Assembly: GCA_003488145.1 (NCBI GenBank)
Contig: DNMQ01000252.1
Span: forward strand, 1 to 11,523
DNA: 11,523 bases
Direction: 5' to 3'
Source: Pseudomonas sp.
Lineage (GTDB): Bacteria; Pseudomonadota; Gammaproteobacteria; Pseudomonadales; Pseudomonadaceae
Positions 1-7,715 of this stretch are shown here, one piece after another. The translations under genes and the position numbers were made by a program. A model generated the notes under the pieces. That model did no database searches. It had not been told where the DNA came from and saw only the letters and a list, made by a program, of their open reading frames with translations. The first letter of the stretch is position 1. Every line of letters starts with the position of its first letter.

Positions 1-293
1 AGATCCGGATCCTTGAGGTTGGCGCGCATCACCATCGCCAGTGCGTTCCAGCGGACCAGGGAGCGAATACGGCGCTCCATGAACAGGTCGCCAGGCATCT
101 TGGCTTCGCGGGTGACGGGGATGGTATTGCGGTACGGCGTGGTGATGCCGTAGGGCAGGGGGGTGCCGCTACGTGTGGCCAGTTCACCCATCCGGGTCAT
201 CAGGTAGTGAGCGCGGTCTTCACCCTCGCGGTCGAGGACGGACTCGAGGGCGTCCAGCCATTCCTGGGTTTCGACGGGATCGAGATCTTGCAT
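1..293 (-). CDS. aceE: Pyruvate dehydrogenase E1 component, N-terminal 97 codons (partial, runs off left edge)
   Basis: This is the start of the homodimeric, thiamine-diphosphate-dependent E1 subunit of the pyruvate dehydrogenase complex, which decarboxylates pyruvate and passes the acetyl group to the lipoyl domains of AceF in the cytoplasm. Reading the minus strand from 293 gives a protein beginning MQDLDPVETQEWLDALES, the typical pseudomonad AceE N-terminus, followed by the conserved TPYRNTIP and the RRIRSLVRWNALAMVMRAN stretch. Only this N-terminal region, before the cofactor-binding domain, is in the window. The start at 293 is preceded by GGAG six bases upstream. An in-frame ATG at 305 would add four residues but has no comparable ribosome binding site. 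The gene is divergent from glnE and shares with it the regulatory region carrying two palindromes. Identity comes from recalled family sequence. Confidence 0.93.
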   Translation of the reverse strand, partial: MQDLDPVETQEWLDALESVLDREGEDRAHYLMTRMGELATRSGTPLPYGITTPYRNTIPVTREAKMPGDLFMERRIRSLVRWNALAMVMRANLKDPD

Positions 294-404
294 GGCTTGC
301 TCCATGGCGGAAAGGCTTCCAGAATCGGTTGCCTGTTCGCGACCGGCTTTGTGGGCCGGTGCGTGTAATGTTCTTGGACGAGTGCCGGGGGTAGGGCCGG
401 GCGT

Positions 405-419
405 CTGTAGTTTTACTAC
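405..419. promoter_or_regulatory. Putative operator palindrome 1 (aceE-proximal)
   Basis: The sequence CTGTAGTTTTACTAC contains the perfect palindrome TGTAGT-TTT-ACTACA at 406-420. The core TAGT-N3-ACTA has the same geometry as TGGT-N3-ACCA operators of the FadR subfamily of GntR regulators (PdhR, LldR). It lies 112 bp upstream of the aceE start. That it binds a regulator is inferred from symmetry, duplication and position. I cannot name the regulator with certainty and found no convincing -35/-10 pair to anchor it. Confidence 0.55.
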
Positions 420-457
420 AAAATGACGTCCGGATCAGCCCCCTGAAATACTCTTTA

Positions 458-472
458 GTAGTAAAACTACAG
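458..472. promoter_or_regulatory. Putative operator palindrome 2 (glnE-proximal), inverted copy of palindrome 1
   Basis: GTAGTAAAACTACAG is the exact reverse complement of the 15 bases at 405-419, and the core GTAGT-AAA-ACTAC is itself palindromic. Outside the 15 bases the match continues with AAA after one mismatch. The two palindrome centres are 51 bp apart, close to five helical turns, so two dimers could sit on the same face of the DNA. The site is 90 bp upstream of the glnE start and would suit control of either or both divergent genes. Confidence 0.55.
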
Positions 473-550
473 ATCAGCGGCGCTGGCATTTTCCTGAGAA
501 AGGCATCTGCGAGGCTCTGAATCGCGCGGTTTCACTGTGTTGCTGCTGTG

Positions 551-556
551 AAGGAA
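551..556 (+). promoter_or_regulatory. Ribosome binding site that sets the glnE start
   Basis: AAGGAA lies six bases before the ATG at 563. A GTG at 548 is in frame and would add five residues (MKETS), but the Shine-Dalgarno sequence would then fall inside the coding region, so the ATG is preferred. Confidence 0.75.
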
Positions 557-562
557 ACCTCA

Positions 563-3508
563 ATGAGTCTGCCATCGCTGGTTGCATTGCCGCCCTCGCT
601 TCTGCCTTTTGTCAGTCGTGCCGAAGAGTCGTTCCTCGCTGCTGCCGGCAGCCTGTCGGATGCCATTGCGGCACGTTGTCGCGCCTGGCTGATGGAGCAG
701 CGCGAGGCGTTCGACCGGGTCTGTGCGGCGAGCGACTTCGTCAGCGAACAGGTTAGTCGAGATCCGCAGATGTTGCTGCAGCTGGCGGAGCAGGGCTGGC
801 TGGACAGATCGCTCGCGCCGGCCGAGATGCGTGACGCACTGAATGAGCAGGTCGCCGCGTGCGACAGCGAGGATGCCCTAGCGCTGACCCTGCGCCGCTT
901 CCGGACCCGCCAGCAGGTGCGGATCATCTGGCGTGACCTGACCCGTCAGGCCGACCTTGCCGAAACCTGCCGCGACCTTTCCGATCTCGCCGACGCCTCG
1001 GTCGATCTGGCGTATCACTGGCTATACACACGCCATTGCGAGCAGTTCGGCGTGCCCACCGGGCGGCGCAGCGGCAACCCACAACACATGGTCATCCTTG
1101 GCATGGGCAAGCTGGGCGCCCATGAGCTGAATCTGTCCTCGGACATCGACCTGATCTTCGGATACCCCGAAGGTGGCGAAACCGTGGGCGCCAAGCGCTC
1201 GCTGGACAATCAGGAGTTCTTCGTCCGGCTCGGTCAGCGGCTGATCAAGTCGCTGGACGCCATCACCGTGGATGGCTTCGTCTTCCGTGTCGATATGCGC
1301 CTGCGCCCGTACGGTTCGTCCGGTCCGCTGGTGTACAGCTTCAACGCGCTGGAACAGTACTACCAGGACCAGGGGCGTGACTGGGAGCGCTACGCGATGA
1401 TCAAGGCGCGTGTCATCGGTGGCGACCAGCAGGCCGGCAAGGAGCTGCTGGAAATGCTGCGGCCGTTCGTCTATCGGCGCTACCTTGATTTCTCCGCCAT
1501 CGAAGCGCTGCGCACCATGAAGCAGCTGATCCAGCAGGAAGTGCGGCGCAAGGGCATGGCTTCGAATATCAAGCTGGGTGCCGGTGGCATCCGCGAGGTG
1601 GAGTTCATCGCCCAGGCGTTTCAGCTGATTCACGGCGGGCGCGATCTCAGCCTGCAACAGCGGCCGTTGCTCAAGGTGCTGGCTACCCTGGAAGGTCAGG
1701 GCTATCTGCCGGGTGCGGCGGTGAAGGAGCTGCGCGAAGGCTATGAGTTTCTGCGCTATACCGAGCATGCGCTGCAGGCCATCGCTGATCGCCAGACGCA
1801 GATGCTGCCGGAGACTGAAGTCGACTGCGCGCGTGTCGCCTTCATGCTCGGTTTCGACAGCTGGCAGGCCTTCCACGAGCAGCTGTTGCACTGGCGTGGG
1901 CGTATCGACTGGCATTTTCACCAGGTTATCGCCGACCCGGACGAGGACGAGAATGCCGAAGGCGAGGCGCTGGTCGGCGGCGAGTGGCTGCCGCTGTGGG
2001 AGCAGGACTGGGACGAGGAGTTCGCCTGTCGACAGCTGTCCGAAGCCGGGTTCCGTGATGGTCAGGTTGCCTGTCAGCGCCTCGCCGCACTGCGTAATGC
2101 CAGTCAGGTCAGGACCATGCAGCGTCTCGGCCGCGAGCGTCTGGATGCCTTCATTCCTCGTTTGCTGGCGCAGGCTGTCGAGCAGGACGACCCGGATCTG
2201 GTGCTCGAGCGCGTGCTGCCATTGGTCGAGGCGGTGGCTCGGCGTTCGGCCTATCTCGTATTGCTGACCGAAAATCCCGGCGCGCTGCAGCGCTTGCTCG
2301 AGCTCTGCGCGGCCAGCCCGTGGGTCGCCGAGCAGATCGCGCGGTTCCCGTTGCTGCTCGACGAATTGCTCAACGCCGGTCGTTTGTATAGCCCGCCGCT
2401 GGCGCCGGAGCTGGCCGCCGAGTTGCGCGAGCGGCTGATGCGTATTCCCGAGGATGACCTCGAGCAGCAGATGGAGGCGCTGCGTCATTTCAAGCTGGCG
2501 CATCGCCTGCGCGTCGCAGCCTCGGAGATCGCCGGGACGCTGCCGTTGATGAAGGTCAGCGACTACCTGACCTGGCTGGCGGAGGCCATTCTGCAGGAAG
2601 TGCTGACCCTGGCCTGGCGCCACACGGTTGCGCGTCATGGTCAGCCGCAGCGCCGCGACGGCACGCTCTGCGATCCGGCCTTCGTCATCGTCGGTTACGG
2701 CAAGGTCGGCGGGATCGAGCTCGGTCACGGTTCCGACCTGGACCTGGTGTTCATCCATGACGGCGACCCTGCCGCCGAGACCAATGGCGCCAAGCCCATC
2801 GACACCGCGCAGTTCTTTACCCGTCTCGGTCAGCGCATCATTCATCTGCTGACCACCCAGACCACCTCCGGCCAGCTGTACGAGGTGGACATGCGCCTGC
2901 GTCCGTCCGGCGCTTCTGGGCTGCTGGTCAGCTCCCTCGGCGCCTTCGAGCGCTACCAGGGCCAGGAAGCCTGGACCTGGGAGCACCAGGCGCTGGTGCG
3001 TGCGCGGGTGCTGGTTGGCTGTCCGCAGCTGACTGCCGACTTCGAACGGGTGCGCGCCGGTGTGCTCGGTCGTGAACGTGATCTGGATGCGCTGCGTCGC
3101 GAAGTCAGCGACATGCGCGCGAAGATGCGCGACAACCTCGGGACCCGCGCGACACATGCGGGGACTGCCGAGCAAGCCTTCGACGGCGCCGCCGAGTTCA
3201 ATCTCAAGCAGGACGCCGGTGGTATCGTGGATATCGAATTTATGGTGCAATACGCGGCTTTGGCGTGGTCGCACCAGCATCCCGAACTGCTGCGCTATAC
3301 CGATAACATCCGCATTCTCGATGGGTTGGAGCAGGCCGGGTTGATGACCGGCGATGAGGTTCGGCTGCTGCAGGATGCCTACAAGGCCTACCGCGCCGCA
3401 GCGCACCGGCAATCACTGCAGAAGCAGCCCGGAGTGGTGAGTGGGGATCAATTCCACGACGAGCGCCGCGCTGTCATGCGTATCTGGCGTGAGTTGGGCC
3501 TAAGCTGA
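563..3508 (+). CDS. glnE: Bifunctional glutamine synthetase adenylyltransferase / adenylyl-removing enzyme
   Basis: GlnE controls glutamine synthetase by adding AMP to, or removing it from, a tyrosine of GlnA, in response to PII (GlnB/GlnK) and glutamine. The 981-residue protein has the usual full length. Two nucleotidyltransferase domains are visible. The N-terminal adenylyl-removing domain carries GMGKLGAHELNLSSDIDLIF at about residues 180-199, with metal-binding D194 and D196. The C-terminal adenylyltransferase domain carries GYGKVGGIELGHGSDLDLVF at about 711-730, with D725 and D727. Each domain is followed by its own RVDMRLRPYG or EVDMRLRPSG motif and by the GGIREVEFI or GGIVDIEFM motif. 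The helical linker between them resembles the regulatory region of the family. Both active sites look intact. The gene is divergent from aceE and ends 48 bp before ilvE; I see no convincing terminator between them. Confidence 0.97.
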   Translation: MSLPSLVALPPSLLPFVSRAEESFLAAAGSLSDAIAARCRAWLMEQREAFDRVCAASDFVSEQVSRDPQMLLQLAEQGWLDRSLAPAEMRDALNEQVAACDSEDALALTLRRFRTRQQVRIIWRDLTRQADLAETCRDLSDLADASVDLAYHWLYTRHCEQFGVPTGRRSGNPQHMVILGMGKLGAHELNLSSDIDLIFGYPEGGETVGAKRSLDNQEFFVRLGQRLIKSLDAITVDGFVFRVDMRLRPYGSSGPLVYSFNALEQYYQDQGRDWERYAMIKARVIGGDQQAGKELLEMLRPFVYRRYLDFSAIEALRTMKQLIQQEVRRKGMASNIKLGAGGIREVEFIAQAFQLIHGGRDLSLQQRPLLKVLATLEGQGYLPGAAVKELREGYEFLRYTEHALQAIADRQTQMLPETEVDCARVAFMLGFDSWQAFHEQLLHWRGRIDWHFHQVIADPDEDENAEGEALVGGEWLPLWEQDWDEEFACRQLSEAGFRDGQVACQRLAALRNASQVRTMQRLGRERLDAFIPRLLAQAVEQDDPDLVLERVLPLVEAVARRSAYLVLLTENPGALQRLLELCAASPWVAEQIARFPLLLDELLNAGRLYSPPLAPELAAELRERLMRIPEDDLEQQMEALRHFKLAHRLRVAASEIAGTLPLMKVSDYLTWLAEAILQEVLTLAWRHTVARHGQPQRRDGTLCDPAFVIVGYGKVGGIELGHGSDLDLVFIHDGDPAAETNGAKPIDTAQFFTRLGQRIIHLLTTQTTSGQLYEVDMRLRPSGASGLLVSSLGAFERYQGQEAWTWEHQALVRARVLVGCPQLTADFERVRAGVLGRERDLDALRREVSDMRAKMRDNLGTRATHAGTAEQAFDGAAEFNLKQDAGGIVDIEFMVQYAALAWSHQHPELLRYTDNIRILDGLEQAGLMTGDEVRLLQDAYKAYRAAAHRQSLQKQPGVVSGDQFHDERRAVMRIWRELGLS

Positions 3509-3556
3509 GCCCCTCGCGGGCTACTGGCAAATTCGAATTCTGAGGAGCTGGCAAAG

Positions 3557-4480
3557 ATGTCGATGGCCGATCGTGATGGCGTCATCTGGTATGACGGCGA
3601 ACTGGTGCAGTGGCGTGATGCGACCACCCATGTGCTGACCCATACCCTGCACTACGGCATGGGCGTATTCGAAGGCGTACGCGCCTACAACACCCCGGAC
3701 GGCACGGCGATCTTCCGCCTGCAGGCGCACACCGACCGCCTGTTCGATTCGGCGCACATCATGAACATGCCGATGCCGTACTCGAAGGAAGAGATCAACG
3801 AAGCGACCCGCGCCGCAGTGCGCGAGAACAACCTGGAAAGCGCCTACATCCGCCCGATGGTGTTCTACGGAAGCGAAGGCATGGGCCTGCGCGCCAGCGG
3901 CCTGAAAGTGCACGTGATCGTCGCCGCCTGGCACTGGGGCGCCTACATGGGCGACGAGGCGCTGGAACTGGGCATCAAGGTGCGCACCAGCTCCTTCACC
4001 CGTCACCACGTCAACATCAGCATGACCCGCGCCAAGTCCAACGGTGCCTACATCAACTCGATGCTGGCCCTGCAGGAAGCGATTTCCGGTGGCGCTGACG
4101 AAGCGTTGATGCTGGATCCTGAAGGCTACGTGGCCGAAGGTTCGGGCGAGAACATCTTCATCATCAAGGATGGCGTGATCTACACCCCGGAAGTGACCGC
4201 CTGCCTGAATGGCATCACTCGTGGCACCGTGCTGACCCTGGCCGCCGAGCACGGCCTGAAGGTGGTCGAGAAGCGCATCACCCGCGACGAGGTCTATATC
4301 GCCGACGAAGCCTTCTTCACCGGAACTGCCGCAGAGGTGACGCCGATTCGCGAAGTCGACGGCCGCGCCATCGGCATCGGCCGTCGTGGACCGATCACCG
4401 AAAAGCTGCAGAAGGCGTACTTCGATCTGGTCTCCGGCAAGACCGCGGCGTATGCCGAATGGCGGACACTGGTCAAGTAA
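3557..4480 (+). CDS. ilvE: Branched-chain amino acid aminotransferase (class IV, PLP-dependent)
   Basis: IlvE carries out the last step of isoleucine, valine and leucine synthesis, transferring an amino group from glutamate to the branched 2-oxo acids in the cytoplasm. The 307-residue protein is the normal length. It is a fold-type IV aminotransferase: the N-terminus has WYDGELV and the HTLHYGMGVFEGVRAY signature. The PLP-binding lysine is K160 in TRAKSNGAY, the cofactor-contacting E194-G-S-G-E-N motif follows, and the FFTGTAAEVTPI motif lies near the C-terminus. The start has GAGGAG nine bases upstream. A second in-frame ATG two codons later is possible, but MSMADRDG matches the usual pseudomonad N-terminus. 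The gene sits between glnE and the LPS core genes, an order shared with P. aeruginosa. A stem-loop without a T-run follows it, so some read-through into waaF is plausible. Confidence 0.97.
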   Translation: MSMADRDGVIWYDGELVQWRDATTHVLTHTLHYGMGVFEGVRAYNTPDGTAIFRLQAHTDRLFDSAHIMNMPMPYSKEEINEATRAAVRENNLESAYIRPMVFYGSEGMGLRASGLKVHVIVAAWHWGAYMGDEALELGIKVRTSSFTRHHVNISMTRAKSNGAYINSMLALQEAISGGADEALMLDPEGYVAEGSGENIFIIKDGVIYTPEVTACLNGITRGTVLTLAAEHGLKVVEKRITRDEVYIADEAFFTGTAAEVTPIREVDGRAIGIGRRGPITEKLQKAYFDLVSGKTAAYAEWRTLVK

Positions 4481-4487
4481 GCCTGGC

Positions 4488-4533
4488 GCTGGGAGCCGGC
4501 ACGCATGAATCGCTTGCCGGCCACGCTTCCAGC
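4488..4533 (+). other. Long imperfect stem-loop between ilvE and waaF
   Basis: The outer arms GCTGGGAG (4488-4495) and CTTCCAGC (4526-4533) pair over eight positions with one G-U. The inner arms CCGGCA (4496-4501) and TGCCGG (4515-4520) pair over six positions around a 13 nt loop, leaving a five-base bulge on the 3' side. No T-run follows, so this is not a canonical intrinsic terminator. It could be an RNA processing or stability element, or a partial attenuator, separating ilvE expression from the LPS genes. The pairing is seen by eye; the role is inferred. Confidence 0.45.
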
Positions 4534-4557
4534 CCCTCAGCTTATGGCTTAGAGCTT

Positions 4558-5592
4558 ATGAACATACTGATTGTGGGACCCAGCTGGGTTGGCGACATGG
4601 TGATGGCGCAGACGTTGTTCGTCTGTCTGAAACAGCGCCATCCCGACTGCCAGATCGACGTGCTGGCGCCCGAGTGGAGCCGGCCGATCCTCGAGCGCAT
4701 GCCCGAGGTACGCCAGGCGCTGAGCTTTCCGGTCGGGCATGGCGTGCTCGACATGGCGACCCGGCGCAAAGTTGCGCAGAGCCTGCGTGGTCAGTATGAG
4801 CAGGCGATCCTCCTGCCCAATTCGTTGAAGTCGGCGCTGGTGCCGTTCTTCGCCGGTATTCCCAAGCGCACCGGCTGGCGCGGCGAAATGCGCTTCGGCC
4901 TGCTTAACGATATGCGCAAGCTCGACAAACAACGCTATCCGCTGATGATCGAACGCTTCATGGCGCTGGCGTTCGAGCCGGGCGCCGAGTTGCCCAGACC
5001 GTATCCGAACCCTTCGCTGCGTATCGACCCCGTGACTCGCGATGTGGCACTGGCACGTTTCGGCCTGAGCCTGGATCGTCCGGTACTGGCGCTCTGTCCA
5101 GGTGCCGAATTTGGCGAGTCCAAGCGCTGGCCGGCCGAGCACTTCGCCAAGGTCGCCGAGCTGAAGATTCGTGAGGGCTGGCAGGTCTGGCTGTTCGGCT
5201 CGAAAAACGACCACCCGGTGGGCGAGGAAATCCTCGCGCGATTGATTCCTGGGTTGCGCGAAGAGGCGGTGAACCTGGCCGGCGAGACCAGCCTGGCCGA
5301 GGCTATCGATCTGCTCTCCTGCGCTGACGCAGTTGTGTCCAACGACTCCGGCCTGATGCACGTGTCAGCCGCGCTGGGCCGGCCTCTGGCTGCAGTCTAT
5401 GGCTCGACGTCACCGGCCTTCACCCCGCCGCTTTCCGAGCAGGTCGAGGTGGTCCGGCTGGGTCTCGACTGCAGCCCCTGTTTTGAACGCACCTGCCGCT
5501 TCGGCCACAACAACTGCATGCGCGAGCTGAAGCCGCGCGCGGTGATCGAGGCGCTGGATCGCCTGGCCCCGCAGTCAGTTGAGGTGCGCTGA
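4558..5592 (+). CDS. waaF: ADP-heptose:LPS heptosyltransferase II (GT9)
   Basis: WaaF adds the second L-glycero-D-manno-heptose of the LPS inner core from ADP-heptose, at the cytoplasmic face of the inner membrane. The 344-residue protein has the GT-B fold pattern of family GT9. The acceptor domain starts MNILIVGPSWVGDMVMAQTL and includes PNSLKSALVPFFAGIPKRTGWRGE. The donor domain has CPGAEFGESKRWP at residues 180-192 and SNDSGLMHVSAALGRP at about 261-276. A Cys/His cluster, C305, C308, C313, H317 and C320, lies near the C-terminus. The frame stays open upstream to a GTG at 4459 inside ilvE, but the ATG at 4558 gives the family N-terminus directly; its ribosome binding site (AGAG) is weak. 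The gene is the first of the packed core block and its stop directly abuts the waaC start. Confidence 0.95.
   Translation: MNILIVGPSWVGDMVMAQTLFVCLKQRHPDCQIDVLAPEWSRPILERMPEVRQALSFPVGHGVLDMATRRKVAQSLRGQYEQAILLPNSLKSALVPFFAGIPKRTGWRGEMRFGLLNDMRKLDKQRYPLMIERFMALAFEPGAELPRPYPNPSLRIDPVTRDVALARFGLSLDRPVLALCPGAEFGESKRWPAEHFAKVAELKIREGWQVWLFGSKNDHPVGEEILARLIPGLREEAVNLAGETSLAEAIDLLSCADAVVSNDSGLMHVSAALGRPLAAVYGSTSPAFTPPLSEQVEVVRLGLDCSPCFERTCRFGHNNCMRELKPRAVIEALDRLAPQSVEVR
5581..5584 (+). promoter_or_regulatory. Ribosome binding site supporting the TTG start of waaC
   Basis: GAGG, inside the last codons of waaF, lies eight bases before the TTG at 5593. It supports initiation at this rare codon, probably coupled to termination of waaF at 5590-5592. 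Confidence 0.65.
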
Positions 5593-6594
5593 TTGAAGGT
5601 TCTGCTGGTCAAGACCTCGTCGTTGGGCGATGTCGTGCATACCCTGCCGGCGCTGACCGATGCGCAGCGGGCGCTGCCTGGCATCCAGTTCGACTGGGTC
5701 GTGGAGGAGGGCTTCGCCGAGATCCCGGCCTGGCATCCAGCGGTGGCGCAGGTGATTCCGGTGGCGATTCGTCGCTGGCGCAAACATCCGATCAATACCC
5801 TGCGCAGCGGCGAGTGGCGACGCTTCAAGGCGCGCCTGCGCGAAAGTCGTTATGACCTGGTGATCGATGCCCAGGGCCTGCTCAAGAGCGCCTGGCTGAC
5901 CCGCTACGTCAAGGCGCCGGTCGCCGGGTTGGACCACGATTCGGCCCGCGAGCCGCTGGCGACACGCTTCTATGATCGGTGCTATGCCGTGCCGCGTGAG
6001 CAGCATGCGCTGGAGCGGGTGCGTCAGCTGTTCGCTCAGGCGCTCGGTTACCCGCTGCCGAAGGATGTTGCCGACTACGGCCTGAATCGCGAGCAGATGG
6101 CCGCGCCCAGCGATCAGCCGTATCTGCTGTTTCTGCACGGCACCACTTGGCCGAGCAAGCACTGGCCGGAAACCTACTGGCGCGAACTGGCCGAACGCAT
6201 GAGCGATTTCGGCTGGGCTATCCGCCTGCCATGGGGCAATGCCGAAGAGAAGGCGCGCGCCGAGCGTATCGTCAGCGGCGTGGCCAACGCAGCGGTGCTG
6301 CCCAAGCTGAATCTGGCCGGCGTTGCACGGGTCATCGCTGGTGCGCGGGCTTGCGTCGCAGTGGATACCGGCCTCGGCCATCTGGCCGCGGCGCTGGATG
6401 TGCCGAGCATTTCGCTTTATGGTCCGACCCTGCCCGGGCGGGTCGGCGCCTATGGGCGCTCGCAGGTGCACCTGTGCGCCGGCGGGCCGAACGCCGGTCG
6501 CGGTGATCGCCACAAGCCCTGTTTCGACGATCTGCGCCCTGAGCGCGTCGTCACCGAACTGAAAGCCCTGCTGCGGGCCCCGGAGTCCGTCTGA
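5593..6594 (+). CDS. waaC: ADP-heptose:LPS heptosyltransferase I (GT9), TTG start
   Basis: WaaC adds the first heptose to Kdo2-lipid A from ADP-heptose on the cytoplasmic side of the inner membrane. The 333-residue protein opens MKVLLVKTSSLGDVVHTLPALTDAQRALP, the defining heptosyltransferase I N-terminus, with D13 as the proposed catalytic base in family members. VIDAQGLLKSAWLTRY follows in the acceptor domain. The donor domain has FLHGTTWPSKHWPE with K189, and VDTGLGHLAAALDVPSISLYGPT with D258. Initiation must be at TTG 5593, immediately after the waaF stop: the next plausible start, a GTG 30 bases on, would remove the conserved first strand and the SSLGD loop. The stop overlaps the waaG ATG by one base (TGATG). 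Confidence 0.95.
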   Translation: MKVLLVKTSSLGDVVHTLPALTDAQRALPGIQFDWVVEEGFAEIPAWHPAVAQVIPVAIRRWRKHPINTLRSGEWRRFKARLRESRYDLVIDAQGLLKSAWLTRYVKAPVAGLDHDSAREPLATRFYDRCYAVPREQHALERVRQLFAQALGYPLPKDVADYGLNREQMAAPSDQPYLLFLHGTTWPSKHWPETYWRELAERMSDFGWAIRLPWGNAEEKARAERIVSGVANAAVLPKLNLAGVARVIAGARACVAVDTGLGHLAAALDVPSISLYGPTLPGRVGAYGRSQVHLCAGGPNAGRGDRHKPCFDDLRPERVVTELKALLRAPESV

Positions 6595-7715
6595 TGCAAC
6601 TGGCCTTCATTCTCTACAAGTACTTCCCTTTTGGTGGTCTACAGCGCGATTTCATGCGCATTGCCCTCGAATGCCAGCGTCGCGGCCACGCGATCCGCGT
6701 CTACGCGATGATCTGGGAAGGTGATGTGCCCGAGGGCTTCGAGGTCCTGATCGCGCCGGTCAAGGCGCTGTTCAACCACACCCGCAACGAGCGTTTCACT
6801 GCCTGGGTCGAGGCCGATCTGGCGCGGCGGCCGGTGGACCGGGTGATCGGCTTCAACAAGATGCCGGGACTCGATGTGTATTACGCCGCCGACCCCTGCT
6901 TCGAGGACAAGGCGCAGACCCTGCGCAATCCGATCTACCGCCGCTGGGGTCGCTACAAGCACTTCGCCGAGTATGAGCGCGCGGTGTTTGCGCCCGAGGC
7001 GAAGACCGAGATCCTGATGATCTCCGAGGTGCAGCAGCCGCTGTTCGTCAAACACTACGGCACGCCCGCCGAACGCTTTCACCTGTTGCCGCCGGGCATC
7101 GCCCAGGATCGCCGCGCGCCGGCCAATGCCGCGCAGATCCGTGCCGAGTTTCGCGAGGAATTCGAGGTGCGGCCCGAGGAGCTGCTGCTGGTGCAGATCG
7201 GTTCCGGTTTCAAGACCAAGGGTCTGGACCGCAGCCTCAAGGCGCTTGCCGCATTGCCGCGCGAACTGAGTCAGCGCACCCGGCTGCTGGTGATCGGCCA
7301 GGACGATCCCAAGCCGTTCAAGCTGCAGGCCAAGACGCTGGGCGTTTCCGGCATGGTCGAATTCCTCAAGGGGCGCAGCGATATCCCGCGTTTCCTGCTG
7401 GGCGCCGATCTGCTGATCCATCCAGCCTACAACGAGAACACCGGTACCGTGCTGCTGGAAGCGCTGGTCGCCGGGCTGCCGGTGCTGGTCACCGATGTAT
7501 GTGGCTATGCGCACTACATTACCGACGCCGACTGCGGTCGCGTGGTACCCAGCCCCTTCGAGCAGCAGGTGCTCGACCAGATGCTGGCGCAGATGCTGGC
7601 CGATGATCAGCAGCGCGCGGTCTGGAGTCGCAATGCGCTGACGTTCGCCGGCACGGCGGACCTTTATTCGATGCCGCAGAAGGCGGCAGACGTGATTCTC
7701 GGGGCAAGCGCATGA
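6594..7715 (+). CDS. waaG: LPS core glycosyltransferase WaaG (GT4)
   Basis: WaaG transfers the first outer-core hexose onto heptose II: glucose in E. coli, and probably galactosamine in P. aeruginosa. It acts at the inner membrane. The 373-residue protein begins with the WaaG-typical YKYFPFGGLQRDFMRIA acceptor-domain motif. GFNKMPGLDVYYAADPCF and LPPGIAQDRR follow. The GT4 donor-domain signature is LIHPAYNENTGTVLLEALVAGLPVLVTD, with the EX7E pair at E281 and E289, the same numbers as in E. coli WaaG, and a basic KTKGLDRSLKAL stretch at the start of the donor domain. The start overlaps the waaC stop as TGATG, with CGGAG eight bases upstream. The acceptor and sugar cannot be settled from sequence alone; a GalN donor is inferred from the P. 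aeruginosa homologue. Confidence 0.94.
   Translation: MQLAFILYKYFPFGGLQRDFMRIALECQRRGHAIRVYAMIWEGDVPEGFEVLIAPVKALFNHTRNERFTAWVEADLARRPVDRVIGFNKMPGLDVYYAADPCFEDKAQTLRNPIYRRWGRYKHFAEYERAVFAPEAKTEILMISEVQQPLFVKHYGTPAERFHLLPPGIAQDRRAPANAAQIRAEFREEFEVRPEELLLVQIGSGFKTKGLDRSLKALAALPRELSQRTRLLVIGQDDPKPFKLQAKTLGVSGMVEFLKGRSDIPRFLLGADLLIHPAYNENTGTVLLEALVAGLPVLVTDVCGYAHYITDADCGRVVPSPFEQQVLDQMLAQMLADDQQRAVWSRNALTFAGTADLYSMPQKAADVILGASA

Noticed and set aside
173..489. Open frames on both strands over the aceE start and intergenic region
   Set aside because: They overlap the clear aceE N-terminus or the palindrome region, have arginine/proline-rich shadow composition, and lack credible starts.
484..498. 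TGGCA...TGAG upstream of glnE as a sigma-54 promoter
   Set aside because: The first half resembles the -24 element, but the required GC ten bases further on is missing (GA instead).
1022..3412. Very long open frame on the minus strand inside glnE (796 codons)
   Set aside because: It is the antisense shadow of a high-GC gene. The translation is low-complexity and like no known family, while the plus frame is unmistakably GlnE.
3508..3522. Short stem AGCCC/GGGCT just after glnE as a terminator
   Set aside because: It has only five base pairs and no T-run follows, and ilvE starts within 50 bp. This is too weak to call.
4459..4557. Upstream extension of waaF from a GTG inside ilvE
   Set aside because: The extra 33 residues have no family resemblance, run through the hairpin, and precede the standard N-terminus at 4558.
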